Below, piece by piece: positions 22,891 to 36,300 of a stretch of DNA of 64,000 nucleotides. The notes beneath the pieces were generated by a model, which saw only the letters and a list, made by a program, of their open reading frames with translations, had not been told where the DNA came from and made no database searches. The stretch is from Anagrus nilaparvatae (lineage: Eukaryota > Arthropoda > Insecta > Hymenoptera > Mymaridae): NCBI GenBank assembly GCA_022575985.1, contig JAKSXM010000007.1, positions 17,424,501 through 17,488,500 on the forward strand, given 5' to 3'. Position 1 is the stretch's first letter. Each line of letters starts with the position of its first letter. Made by a program: the position numbers and the translations under genes.

Positions 22891-23485
22891 TTTTTCTTAT
22901 GATATTATACTTTGTTAGGTAAAATAGAAAATTAGAACATTTTTTTATTGCTAATGAGGAACCATAGAGTCAATTACTTGGCAGCATTGTTTTAGGGATG
23001 TTACACCCTTATTTTTACCCTTTCAACCCTAAAAATATCATTATTTAAAAAAAAAAATTTTTTAATTTTTTCGATTCTAGTACGTATTTTGGGCTGCTGA
23101 AACTAAATGTGGCGTCAATATTTATTTTTGCGAGTTTACCACCCTTATTTATTAAAAGTTTTATAAAAATAAAGCGACACGACAAACCTTGCACCCACAT
23201 AACCTAAGGAAGTGGAATCACAAAAGTATACCACAAGCCTTACACCCTCATAACCTAAGGAAGTGGTTTATAAAAAAACTACAGGATACGTCCCTCAAAA
23301 ATAGTTTTTGACCCCAGATTTAGATTCAGTGGCCCAAAATACCTACTGGAATTCATAAAAACTGAGAAAATAATTTATATTTAAAAACGATATTTCAAGG
23401 GTTGTAAGGGTAAAAATAAGAGTGATACATCCCTCAAAAAAATGTTCTGACGCTATATTTCGATTTAGTGACTTCAATTAGATAA
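22890..23485. repeat. Decayed inverted-repeat region with GGTTCCTC-type end
   Basis: At 22950-22990 AATGAGGAACCATAGAG..CTTGGCAGCA is the inverse of the 42.39-kb start (GCTGCCAAG..CTATGGTTCCTCATTA). Further in, GATGTTACACCCTTATTTTTACCC pairs with GGGTAAAAATAAGAGTGATACATC at 23405-23435. A 19-bp word CATAACCTAAGGAAGTGG occurs twice (23200, 23247). Non-coding. Confidence 0.5.
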
Positions 23486-23492
23486 TTATCTA

Positions 23493-24157
23493 CACGGTAG
23501 AATTGCTTTGGTTGAAAATTCAACCAAAAGTAGTAATTTAAGTATTAAAATTTAAGTAGTAAAATTCATCCAAAAGCTAAAATACAAAATAAAAATGATG
23601 TAATTATAATACAAAGTGAAAAAATGATATGTGCATCCATTAAAAGTAAATTAATTTTGTAATAGATTATATAATTAGTGATTTTTTATGTATTATTACT
23701 TCATTTGGCTCAAAAGCTGAGGAATGACTAATTAAATTAAAATGGAATCTAAAATTTCAAGTTTTTCAAACACAAACTCTTGTTTATGTATTACATATAG
23801 GTAAAGTTTAAATTTAAAAATTATGGATAAATTAAATTAAGTAACCTTTTTAATTAGTCATTCCTCAGCTTCTGAGCCAAATGAAGTAATAATAATAATA
23901 TATAAAAAATCACTAGTTATAGTGATAGTCATATAATCTATTATAATATTAATTAATTCACTTTTTATGGATGCACAGATCATTTTTTTACTCTGTATTA
24001 TAATTACATCAATTTTATTTTGTATTTTAGTTATTGGTTGAATTTTCAACCATTTTGGTTGAATTTTACTATTTTTTGGTTGAATATTCTTGGTTGAATT
24101 TTACTAATCAATAACTAACAAATTGGTTGAATTTTCAACCAAAGCAATTCTACCGTG
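23493..24157. mobile_element. CACGGTAGA-ended palindromic element, TA target site
   Basis: CACGGTAGAATTGCTTTGG at the left and its inverse at the right, both next to TA. Subterminal palindromes of the TTGGTTGAAAATTCAACC type occur, mostly at the right end. The inner arms (ACAAAATAAAAATGATGTAA, ATTAGTGATTTTTTATGTAT, CAAAAGCTGAGGAATGACTA) pair across the centre. Closely related to 40078-41750. The 63-codon minus frame here lies in the arm and is not a gene. Confidence 0.75.
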
Positions 24158-24159
24158 TA

Positions 24160-26156
24160 CTAAGACATTCCAAAATTAAAAAAAAAGATAAAACTAATTA
24201 TTTTGGCTTGATGGTACGGAAATGGGGATGGTTATCACTGCCCTTTCACTTCCCCAAGTTTTTTTGTTATGGATAATGTTGCTGAAGACATTTCACGAAC
24301 TTTCCACAGGAAAATATTGGTTTCATTTTACTTTCCTCCCACATCATGGATACGACCTGACTAAAAGCAGTTAGTATTTAATAATTTAAAAAATTTATTA
24401 TAAAAAGTATTATCCTGACATTTTATTTTTTTTTTCATAAATAAATTTTATTTTAATATTCTAAAAAAAAAATTCAAAGAATAAAATAAACAAAAGAATT
24501 TTTTGATATATTTAATTTTATAATATAAATCTAAAAACTATTATATTTATGACCAATTTTATATCTGGAATTTACACGACCTATATTATTTTAGAATAAA
24601 AAATTACATGTAAAAGTCAATCCTTTTAAAATCTCCTAAAGTATTACCAAAAATTAAAATAGAACAAAAAGTTACATACTGAAAATAAAATATTATAAAA
24701 AAAAAGAATGTAAAATGTAATGTTAAATTTATTTTAAATGAAAGTTTTAAAAGTTTTGCATGACTTCACTCAACTAAAAAAAAACAATGTAACAAAATTT
24801 TCAATTATTTTTCAATAGTTTTTTATTAATTAGTAATTAAATAAAATTTTTCATTACCTATATTAAAATTATAAACTTTTATTATACTTCGTACCTTTAC
24901 CACTTTTTTCATAAAAAGTTATTAATCTAGAAATAATTACGTACTTATTATTTTAATAAAAGTACCCATTTAATTTGTAAATAAAAAGTTCGAGTTAGAG
25001 AAAAGATACATAATTATCGAGTTGTGATATTTTTTTTCCTCAATATTACTGTGAATTTACGCTCTATTTTGTATTAATATAGTAAAATCACTTTTTTTTA
25101 CTGGCATTGGTTTTATAATTGATATGAAAGTTTCTATAAAAAAATGTATACAACTAAAATCAATTTTTCTTTTCACATAATATTAACATAAAACTTCATC
25201 TATAAAAGTTTATACTTTGCTAGTTTGGTAAAGTTTACCTAAATCTCCTAGCAAGAAAAGTTAGTCTTCGGATACATGAAAAAATGAAACACAACTGATT
25301 AGTTTTATATTTAAAAAATTTTTTTCTTGTTCTGTTTTCACTCTGTAAATCATAATTAATTTAGTGTCCAAATCTAAGTGATTAAATCGATATTATTTTA
25401 TATAGTATTTTTATAACCACGAAAAATAAATATATACTGTAGACTTGCAAATTAGAGCATGTAAGGAATAATTTTTTAACCCTCTGTGGTCACACTTCCC
25501 GCAAAAACCGCAATGGTCACTGTGGGTCATTATGACCTCAGCCGGTTTTTGGACAGGGAAAAAAACTTAGACCTACCCTAAAGATTCGAAACTAATTAGG
25601 TGTATACTTGGATATCCAAATTACAATAATTCACAGGTATTTAGTGAAAATTTAAAATTGTAGTATGTAAAAATTATAAAAAACAAAATAAAAATCGAAA
25701 AATGGTCATTATTTACAAAAAACAGGTCTAATTTTTTTGTTTTTTGATATTTAAAAAAAAAACAACTTTGATTTAATCGTTAAGGTTACTGCTTTCATGT
25801 AATTAAGTTAGTTTTTTGATTTGCTTCAAAAAGTATATTTATTTTGAAGAATGAAGAAGCGCGCGAGGAATCGGTAGGCGTATAATTTAGTCTATTTTAA
25901 GTGAAATGGATAATTCTTTGTTAAGAGTAAAAAACAAAACAATTGGGTCATCGTACATTCATCATTGGTATTAAGACTAATTTTTTAAGTTCACGGCTAC
26001 GAAATTCTATTTAGCGACTTCAAAAATATTTGAAAGCCAGTTTTTAAATTTTTAATTAAATATATATTTTAAAAATACATTCGAAATTGGCCGAAAAAAT
26101 ACGTTTTTTTGTTATTCAGGCTAAGTTTTTGAATAGTTTTTGAAAGTATATAAATA
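24160..26156. other. AT-rich stretch with one piggyBac-like end, no gene recognised
   Basis: At 25485 TTAACCCTCTGTGGTCACAC is followed by GGGTCATTATGACC, a TTAA + CCCT pattern seen in piggyBac-type elements. No opposite end was found in the window. The rest is AT-rich and stop-rich. Confidence 0.4.
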
Positions 26157-26393
26157 CACTCAAAAAAAAAGAATAAAAAAAATAATTTCAATGAATTTTG
26201 TAAACACAAATTAATAAATATTGGTAAATGTAACCAAAAAACTAGTAAATATTACTAAAAAATTGAGCTTTTAGTTTTATTAACAAATGTTACTAGTAAA
26301 TTTTACTAAAAATTTATAGTAACTTTTAACCAAACTGAATTAAGTAAACAAAACTGTATTTTTGATTATATTTATTAATTTTTTGTATGCGTG
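26157..26393. mobile_element. Non-autonomous CAC-ended element, TA target site
   Basis: Starts CACTCAAAAAAAAAGAATAA and ends TTAATTTTTTGTATGCGTG, flanked on both sides by TA. The body is collinear with 395-629. Non-coding. Confidence 0.68.
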
Positions 26394-26436
26394 TAGTATT
26401 GTACAAAAATGTGATGAAAGCTTATACATTTAACAC

Positions 26437-27240
26437 TAGATACCGTCAATGACGGGTAGAGCGAAGCTAATCATGTTAGAAAAAAGTCTTTTTTAATTTT
26501 GGGATTCTGAAAGTTTTGATTAGTACCATCTTTACAGAGCCATATTACGAAAATAACTGAAGCAAAAAGTACGAGTAAATAATTATGAGACCTATAAAAC
26601 CCATTTAAGTTTTAACTCAAAATTTTAAATGCAATTTTTGCAGCCGTTTAAAAACTAGTCTTTTTGGCCAAATCTGGCCATTAGGTTTACTGACTATAAT
26701 GGTAGGAAAATTACAGATAAAAAATGCTGTCTACGGGGATCAAAAGGTGATAGTGACACGAAAAAAATGAAACCAACCGGAAGGTATTTGGTTGACTCAC
26801 AAGGTAACAGCAAACCCTATCTTATAGCATAGAACCCTAATAAATAACATATCGATGTCTTTTTGTGGACAACTTTGACACGAAATATTGAGTTTATTTC
26901 ATTTTATCTTAAGTTTGACACCAGGTTCTGAAAATTGAGACTTTTTTACACAGGGATACATTTTTGAAGTATAAATATTGGTTTTAAAATTAATTTAGTG
27001 TGCGAAGGCAAAACGACACGTAGACATTTATAGGTTTTTCACTTGTGTGAAGCAAAAATACAGGAATAAACACGCCTTTAGAAATACCGGATTGGGTCCA
27101 AAAACTATAGGTATCATCAACTCAATGAAAAAAACTTAGTTTTAAAAAATGAAAGCAATCCGATTGATCGTTTTTGTTGCATCGTGCCCACAAGGTGTCG
27201 ATTTTTGCATCCATTAAGGTAGAGCTTCACTCTATAATAA
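26437..27240 (+). mobile_element. ACTAGATACCGTC-terminus element, one-ended copy
   Basis: ACTAGATACCGTCAATGACG with GGGTAGAGCGAAGCTAATCA opens the copy. At 26925-27235 it contains the ~300-bp block shared with 10610-10915. No right terminus recognised; the end at 27240 is where similarity stops. Confidence 0.58.
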
Positions 27241-28655
27241 TATACAGCTTTCACTTTATAAGTAAAAATTGGTTAATTCCAAAATGTCTTGTTTACTTCT
27301 TCTTGATGATATACTTTAATGATATTTTATTTCCCCTGAGGTTTATAATAATAAAGTAAAAAAATCATGCTTATATAATTGTATAAACAACTCAAGGAAT
27401 TTCTTATCTCTGCTTTTATTATTTTTTTGCTTACCTCCATTTTTTATACCTTCGTCTGTCACAGATTTATACTTATTTATAGCTTATTTTACTAATGTGG
27501 ATTGGAAAATAACTTCAAAAAATTATAACAGTTAGTAACAGGATTCTTGAAGTATTGGTATAAATATGGGAGTTTTTTTCTAAATAAGATAGCCGTAGAT
27601 AAAATAGTGCTCTGTAAGATCAATAGCTCAAAAAATGGAATATTCCTAAAAATGTCTAAATCCTAGAAAAATTTTGCATGCATTATACATGCTTATATTG
27701 AATGGCTGTGTGCAGTAATTTAAGTTATAAAAGGGATGTCTTCTGCTTTTCAGAGTCTATTCAATAAACCATAACTCCCCTTGAACATATTTTTTGAAAT
27801 CAGATTGAGATCTATATGAAGTTGTGAGATTTCCAGTATGAATAAGTGGGGGGGGGGGGGGGGGCACTATGTATATTATTCCTGTGAAAAGCACCCAAAT
27901 ACTTGAATTTTTCAGTGTTATTTATACTAACTGTAAGTTAGATTTCAATAACTTAAAAATTTAAAGTGCTACCGCAATGTAGGAAAAAATTTACAAGCTA
28001 ATAAAAATTTTGAAATTTTAGGTTGGTCATTGCCTAATAAGAGCAAAGCTTTTTAAAAAAATAATGAATCAAACTGTATAGTGAAAAAGTTATTAATCAA
28101 AAACAAAAAATATTCTGTTACGATAAATCGTGGCAAAGTTATCGTCAAATCAGAATGTTTTAAAATTTCACAAAAACTCTTGAAGTGAGTTTAATTTAAA
28201 ATGATTATTTTTTAATGAATGGTATATGGGGTATATGTCACGCGAAGTCGCGCGTATTATAATAATACATATATATAGTAAAAAAATTAGCTCCATTTAT
28301 TCTATTACCTGTATGAGGAAGATAAAAACAAAGACAGTTTTTAATTACTTAAAATTAATTTCCTTTTACTATATTTTATTATTATGTATATAACCTTTAA
28401 TATAATAATCAAAAAATAATTAAAAATATTATGTAAATATAAAAATATATATTTATAATTATTTAGTTAAATTTAATAATATAACTATTAGCATAAATAT
28501 AAAAGAAACAAAATTTTATGTTATGTATACCGCAGCAATCTCCGTAAATAATTTAAATAACAAAATATAATATAGTGTCCGAAATTAATTTCTTCAAAAA
28601 ATGTTTCCATCTTAAATAAAAAAAATTAAATAATAATATAATCTTGATAAGGCGG
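27241..28655. other. AT-rich stretch, no gene recognised
   Basis: Includes a run of about 18 G at 27847-27864 and a GC-rich word CACGCGAAGTCGCGCG at 28239. No exon-like frame or paired repeat found. Confidence 0.4.
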
Positions 28656-28659
28656 TGTT

Positions 28660-30135
28660 GAACTAGGCTTTATAACAACCTTATTAATGTTTGATTTCTC
28701 TTAGGCCTTCGATACTATAGATCATACAATTCTCTTGAGAAGATTGTATGACTTAGGCTTTACTCATAATACCTTGCAATGGTTTCATGACTATTTGCTC
28801 TTTCGTTAGCAAGCAGTTATAGATGAAAATGGTGAACCCACTGAGTTTATTACAACCAGTTCAGGTGTCCCACAAGGATCAGTTCTTGGTCCTATTTTAT
28901 TCATAATCTACATGAATTCTATTCTTGATACAGTAAATTTTTGTTACTCAGAACTGTTTGTTGATGACTTGCAAATTTTCATCCAGAGTAAAGTCTCCTC
29001 TTATAATACTGCTATGGCTAATATGCAAAGTGACGTCAATGCTATTGTGGATTGGACAACAACTAATCGCCTAAAATTAAATCCCAATAAAATTAAAGCC
29101 ATTAACTTCGGAACAATTTTTCAATTAAATAATCTAGATAACATTTACAACTCGAATATTCCTACAATATCAGTTTCTAATGTAATAATACCATATTCAA
29201 CTTCAGTATTAAATCTTGGAGTAATCTTAACCTCTACTTTAAATTGGACACAGCAATTATGAAGTTAACAAAAAATGTTCATTTTACTCTACATCGTTTA
29301 CGCATGAAATCAAGACTACTATCTTTAGAGCTTCGTAAATTGTTAATGTCCTCTTTGATTATTCTTTTTTTTTGATTACTGTTGTCTAGTTTACGATGCA
29401 CTTGATGTTGCTCTTTTAGACAAAGTTGAAAGGATTCTCAACTTGGCCATAAGATTCATTTTTGGTGTGGGTAGATATGATCGTGTCTCAATAACACCAT
29501 TGAGAAATCAATTAGATTGGTTAACTGCTAAATCTCGTAGAAAATATTTTAAGCTGATCCTCGTACACAGATTAATATCTTTCAAAATGACCGTTATATC
29601 TATCCTCACAATTTAAAGAACCTGATGAAGAACTCAGGCGTTCTCAATACTGATACTTCTTTGTCAGAATTCCTGCCACTTACATTCTCCCTTCCATCTT
29701 TCTATAGAACTAATTTTTACAAAAGCTCATTCTTCATCACAGCTATTACTGAATGGAATAATCTTCCATTTACATTAAAATCATATACATGTATAGATAA
29801 ATTCGAAATGCATATCATGAAGTATTTATTACATCTGCAAAAAACACCTGTCCTTCAATCGCGTTAATTTTCTAATAATTTATTAAAATCAATTTTTTTG
29901 TTATTATTATTTTTACTATTTTTATTATTCTTATTATTTTTATTATTTTTATATTCATATATTCTTGCTTTTTCTTAGATTTTATTTTTAAAATTACAAC
30001 AAAGTTTAATTCTTGATATCAAATTTATTATATAATACTTATTTTATGTACTATGTACATTTCTACTGTAATTTAATGTAGTGCATTGGCCACGCCTGCG
30101 CCTGATCTTTCTTAAATAAATAAATAAAATAAATA
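28660..30135 (+). pseudogene. Non-LTR retrotransposon, 5'-truncated, plus strand
   Basis: RT motifs read in order: AFDTIDHTILLRRLYDLGFT, WFHDYLLFR, SSGVPQGSVLGPILFIIYMN, FVDDLQIF (catalytic FADD with Ala to Val) and NRLKLNPNKIKAINFG. After a frame change come VERILNLAIRFIFGVGRYDR and DWLTAKSRRKYF. The last frame (29625-29867) has ITEWNNLPFTLKSYTCIDKF and a normal stop. The 3' UTR ends in a (TAAA)n tail at about 30108-30135. Stops and frameshifts show it is dead. A Jockey/CR1-like group is likely from the C-terminal 'WNNLP' motif; the exact clade is not determinable. Confidence 0.82.
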
Positions 30136-31230
30136 AGTTTGTTGTTTAAAAATGCATATTTCAAGCTATATGAAGGCATCTTCTCGCATATTTGTGTGTC
30201 GCACTACTTTTTTTAAGGAGTCTAATGCCCGGAAACCGGGAGTCGGACTTATTTTAGTTTAGGCATTTGACACTTGGCACGGGCGTTCAGATCAACGTCA
30301 AGTTTATCTATGTAGGGCTATACCAACCACTTAATGAACTGCGCAGAGATAAGATAAAGAAATATAAGAAGGATGAAATACGTCAAGCGATAGTAATAAA
30401 GTATTACAATCAGAATATATTTGTACTAAAGGAAAACGTAAATTTAAAATCGTGGAATATGGAGTCACCATTCAGAAAAAGGCTTTTTGAGTCTTGACTT
30501 AACAAAGAGGTAACTCTCCACACTAACTACTATGGCAATACAAGGTTTGCACACCAACTGGACCAGGTGGAATAAAATGACAGAAATATTACCAAAAAGG
30601 AGACCCTTGGTCTGAGGTGTTTTGATAATTTGGAATTTCAAAGATGATTTGGAACGTCCGCTTTCACGTCAAAAGAGTCAAGTCCACTGCGTAAAATATA
30701 GCGGCAGTACATCCGTCAATCTCAGACCAACGAGAGCAAAAAGAAATTTCAGTTAAAATCTATGAAAGGACTTTGAGGATGGAGTACATACAACAGGGGG
30801 TGAGTTTAGTTGGTAAACTTTGGGCAAGGCATTCTACCTTTGCAGATTTCCTTGCTCCATGGAGTCCGACATAACCTAAACGATCGGGGTCTAGGTATGC
30901 GTAACGCATTCTCACCTCCCTGCCCTGCAAAAAAACCAAATAAATACCCAAAATATTGTGCAAGGAAACATAACTCTTTTTAGTTAAAGGGGGCAAAGAT
31001 ATTTTTTAGAGTATCCTGAGTAGAAAAGCTCAAAACAGTTCTACACTGTACTAGGCATTTGATCTAGGGGTCATACGTCGTACGGGTTTTAATTACCATA
31101 CGTCGCCAATTTGAATTAGAGGACGAAATGTCACCGTCCGAGACTGCTGAAGGCTAAATCGTAGGTTAAATATCAAGACCTAGAATTATCTGTAAATAAG
31201 CATAAAAAACCCTGGAAAATTTAAGTATTC
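30136..31230. other. GC-richer block of unknown origin
   Basis: About 1 kb is visibly less AT-rich than its surroundings, directly after the retrotransposon tail. It has broken frames on both strands (for example REVRMRYAYLDPDRLGYVGL on minus at 30920). The composition resembles the R1-clade relic at 47.6 kb, so a decayed retroelement is my best guess. No recognisable domain. Confidence 0.35.
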
Positions 31231-33095
31231 CGGTTACACAGAAAAAAAAAATATATAAAAATTTTTAGGGAATTGTAATTTTTCTCTTTTTCCCGTGTTA
31301 TTTAAATAGGAAATAAAAGGGTCTCGGAGAACAATTAAAAAGTAATTTTTTAATAACAGAAATTTTGTCAGTTTTGAATGGAAAAAGATTGATTTAAATG
31401 GCTCAAACAAATGCATATCGATATTTGGGAAGTAACGGACACCCTAATGTATAGTTTATTTAAAAAAAAAAAAACTTAAAAACAAAAAATTCCATCTTAT
31501 TAAAATCCTTTCAAATTAGGGTCTATACTTACTTGTTGATATTGTTAATTTTAAGTTGATTCGTAAAAGAAATAGATTTATTATTTACCTTTTATCAATA
31601 TATTATTGAATAATTAATTTATTTAAAAAAATTAATTTTCCAATAAAATTTATACGTTTTTTATACTTACTTTTAAATAAAAAAAAACAATAAATCAATC
31701 ATTTTTAATATTAATATCTACTTTTTTAAATGTTTCAGCAATAAAAGAGGTATACAATAAAAATAAAGAAACAGTAAATATAAAACATTTTATAAAGTTT
31801 TTAGAAATAAATTATTATTTATAAAATGAAAACTGTAATTATATAACAATTGTTATTTTAATATAGAAAACATTGTGAATACTTGGTAAATACAAATAAT
31901 CAAACAATCAGAAAAAAATTTTATATTTTAGATGACTCTAATAAGTACAACAGTAAAAAAAATAAAATTTTTATTTTATAATTTATATAAATATCTAACA
32001 TTAAAAAAAAAAGTTTTTAATTAAATAAAAAAAAAAATAAGGATATAAATTATAGAAAAGCTATAATATCATGATAAAATATTCTTATATTGATTTTATA
32101 AATTTATATATTTTAATACTTTCTGAGGATAAGTAAAAAGCACAAAATGCATATGAAAAACCTCTTGCAGCTTTTTATCCAATTTTTTTTTAATTCGTGG
32201 TATACGTTCGTGCTGTAGTAAACTTAATAAATATTTATTTTTTCTGAGAATTCCTTAACTTTGTAAATATAAATTGAGAGATCTTGAATTAATCCAAAAT
32301 AAAATTTTATTAGTTTTTTTTTATCAATTTAAAACTCGAATAAAAAATTATTTCAAAAGAAAAGTCGATGTTCAATTTTTATTGCACAGTTCAAGAATTG
32401 AAAAATTGTTAAAGAAGTTAATTGGTGTCATCAGTTTCTCCTGAATTAAAGCATAATTTTACCAGTGCTGCGCTAAATACATATGCTAAATACTTCCATT
32501 ACAGAACGTGCCTCAGTATAAAAAAAGATGTAATTACAAACTCATTATTGTAAATTTTTTAAATAAATCGTCATTTTTTAAAAATGTTTTATTTATTTTT
32601 TTACGTAATCAAGTTTTAAAAGAAAAACAAAAGTTTAAAAAAGAAAATTAGAGCATAGTAAGCTAATATATATAGAAATGTTTTTTATTAAATTATAGAA
32701 GTTTTAATTAAGAATATGAATATTAATATTGCAGTCTGCGCATATTTGAAGTTATACACACACACACACGCATTTCTATATATATTTTTCTTGAATATTA
32801 AAAAAGAAAAATTTAACAGACAACATATTATGAATAACGAATTTATTAGATGCTTTTAGAATATTAAATAAAATTCAATAATTATTTATTAATTATACAA
32901 AAATTTTTTTTTATCATATAAAAATATTTTTTCTTAAATTAATTTTTTTTGTTTTTATGAATAAAGATATTTTTTATGTACATTAAAAATTAATTAATAG
33001 AAATATTTACATCACGATATATTTAACAGTCATAGAATCGTTAGTAGTAGAAGAAAAATTATTTCAGTTTAAAATTTTTTTTTATACACAATATT
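31231..33095. other. 3' flank of the receptor gene, no gene recognised
   Basis: Very AT-rich. A short (CA)n tract lies at 32757-32770. The receptor's 3' UTR must begin here at 33098 on the minus strand; several AATAAA-like hexamers exist and none stands out. Confidence 0.45.
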
Positions 33096-33098
33096 TAT

Positions 33099-33381
33099 TT
33101 AATCAACCATTTTGCTAAAAGCTGGCTCGCCATCAGGTTTTCGTCGTTTTGTTGTACTATTAGCAATATCAGGCATTTTAAGTATTTTCTTTTCTACTGT
33201 TTTAATTTGTTCCGGTTTGGCAAGTAATAGTGGTTCTTCACTACCAATAATAGCCAATGTTACATCCGGTAATCCACCAACTTTGCTTAAACAGCTTTCA
33301 AGTGGAGCATCACAAAGTGTTGCTGTTATAAGGCGTTCTGGCGACGATTGGACGGGTATTGCAAATTTTACGACAGGTTCC
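33099..33381 (-). CDS. aGPCR last exon: C-terminal end and stop codon
   Basis: Residues 698-790 and TAA. The acceptor TTTTTTCAG is followed by EPVVKFAIPVQSSPERL; the exon ends KRRKPDGEPAFSKMVD. Its codon choice looks well maintained and its base composition is less AT-rich than its surroundings, as expected of a selected exon. The C-terminus (KMVD) does not match the usual PDZ ligand patterns. An AATAAA hexamer overlaps the stop (33094-33099), too close to be the certain poly-A signal. An equally long plus-strand reading frame here is a shadow. Confidence 0.8.
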
Positions 33382-36300
33382 CTGAAAAAATTATAATTTA
33401 TATTTTTTTTTATTCTATATTTTATGAATTTTTTTTATTTTCTTTCGTTTATTTGTGCTTGTTTATGTATTATAAATGTATATTATATTTATTGGTTAAA
33501 AGTTTTGATTTGTGATATTATTGTCTGGAAAAAATGCTTCGTGCATTCGTACTATAAATTTAAATAATCTTTATGTCAATAATTCAATAAATGATTTGTA
33601 TAAGATATATATATTTTAAATTTTTAAATTATATTCCTATGCAAAATTATTACATATCATTTTTTTCTTTTTTTTAAATATTTTTTATCTAGGATTGGCA
33701 GGATTCAAATCTAATTTATAAATTTTTTGTAAACTCAGATTTATAGATATGTTGATCTGAGTATTTTCAATAGAATGAAATTTTTCGCTGAATTTCTGAT
33801 TAAACTAAATTTTTAAATTATCTAAGATTGAATTTAAAATTTTTTTTGGGGGGAGGGTTTAATATAATATCTTTATAATTTACAAGGTTGAATAAACTAG
33901 AAATGTCGTACGTGTATTGAATATCACCAATTTAATGAGCCAAATTGAGAAGACATGAGTTCTATACCTTTGGTTATAATAAATAATTAGTAACAGCGCT
34001 ATCATAATAAAGTACGATTTCTGACTAAAAATATATTACATCAAAGTGACTAGAATGCTTTTTGGTTAAAGAAAATTCAACACTTGAGCATATTCAAGGA
34101 AAATTTACAAACATTAATAATTGCTTCTCCGAATCGAAGGTTCTTAATGGTGATTGTTTTTAAATAAAAAACTCAAACTTGACAGGGTTTTACACCATAA
34201 AATATCAAGAATTTTTTTAATTGTGGAATAATTTAATAAGAAATTTTAAAAGTCCCGGAAATCAATAATAATAATTGCCTTTAGTAATACAAATTTCTCG
34301 AATATCGCTGGTAATAATATATTTTATAATTTTTGATGCTTTATATATAAAAGTAAATAAAAAAAAATAATTAAAAATATAAATATCAAGACTTTAGTAA
34401 GCAGTTTCTGAAATGTGGTTCTCTTTTGGCATGTATTTCCTTTGTAATCTCGAATATTGATGTGAAGTGCAAGCATCATACAAAGAAATTAACATAATGG
34501 CACAAAGCTTTAAATCTGCTTGCTTTCTTTACAAGAAAATATTCAAGCAGATCAAAGTAAACTTTTTAATTATTAAATTAAGAAAAAATAACATTAATAT
34601 CTATCTCACATATAGAAATACATAAAATTATTAAGATAATAAGAGTAAAGAACAGATTGACGTATAAATTTTTTTAGAATTATAGTAAAAATTAATATAA
34701 TTATATATAAATATTTATGTTACATTATATTTAAGAAAATTTATAAAATATTTAACTCTTATCCAGAAAATCGTGTAATATCACGTATAATCACTTAATG
34801 TTATATAATTATATATCTCTCTATATTATAAAATTCTAAACACTGCCACCGCTGCCGCCGATGCGGTACATTTGAGCATGATACATTTAGGCACCCCTTA
34901 ATTGGGTACCGTATTATCTCTATATTATATGCCAATTTGCAATCTCTGTGTTTAATTTATTTCAGGCTTCATTAAAATATTTAAAGTTACATCGATACGA
35001 TAAATTTAGGTAAAAAAAGTAATCTAATAATTCTATAAATAGGTAAATAAAAACTACAAAAATATTTTTAATTACAACGGGGCGGACCTTCATTATTTAA
35101 ATTTATAAATTTATAAGGAAAATTTATATATTATTTTATCCTATAAAAATTTAAACGCTGATCAATGGACATAATATTATTCTTTACCTTTTACGGGGCT
35201 TGGTGCGCAGAGCGCGCAGGAGGCGGAGCATTCAAGTAAGTTGAATATTTCATCACAAAAGAACATTGAAATTTATATTGCAAGAACAATATCAAGTATA
35301 TGAAAGCTCATTTTGAAATAAACTAGAATTTCTTTTATTTATATATACATGAACTATGCGTGACGTTTAATTTTAAGGTTTATGAATAAATGGCAAAAGT
35401 TACTTTTTTATTTAAAAATATAATTTATCTATTTTAAAAGTTTAATTATATATTTTTTATTTTTTTTATTTTTTGAATTATTTGAAAAAAATAATAATTA
35501 ACTTATAATTTTATAATGTCATTTTGGTGAGTACATTGTGGGTTTTAAGTATGCTATTAAAAGGGATGGGACAAAATGGTCCAATACAGTTTAATGTTTA
35601 TATTTATTTAAGTACAGCGTAGTATAGTTTGATGAAATAGTTATTTACTGGTGAATAGAGGAAAATCACCCTCCAGAGAGAAATGAAGACAAAAGTTTAT
35701 AGTAATATTTCATAAGTATTATATACTTTATCTTTTTTATTTTTGAGGAATTTAAATGTCGATGAAGTTTTGAACGTTCAGCGAATTATACCTAACCTAA
35801 ATATGTAAAAAAAGTGTTTTTATATTATTTTATTCTTTTTCTGTGATTTTACCCAAAAAATAATAACATTTAAAAATAAAATATTAGTATAAAAGACACA
35901 ATTTAGCAAAAATTTTACGTGGTTTGATGCGCCAATTTTGAGAGAATCAATTTTGAGAGATTTGCGCTGTTTCGATTTTTGAGACTTATCCAGGCATCCC
36001 ATACAAATATTTTCGTATATTATTTTGAAATTTTGCAATAAAAAATATTATATTACATTGATTATAAAGCATAGGAAAGTCATATAAAATGAAAAAATAT
36101 AAAATATTTATAGGCTAAAAAATTTTAAAAGGTTTTTCTATTTTTTTCAGAAAACATCACTTTCTCATTAAAATTTAAAATTAAAATGTAAAATTATATT
36201 TAAAAAACTTACAACCAGAACACAGAATGTGTTAACACAATCTAAGTGCATAGAACATGTTTACTATAGCTGAGAGCTAGGTATAATACAAATGTTACCA

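Noticed and set aside
33112..33396. Plus-strand 94-codon open frame
   Set aside because: It is the shadow of the last receptor exon on the minus strand, which has proper splice sites and phase; the plus frame has no motif.
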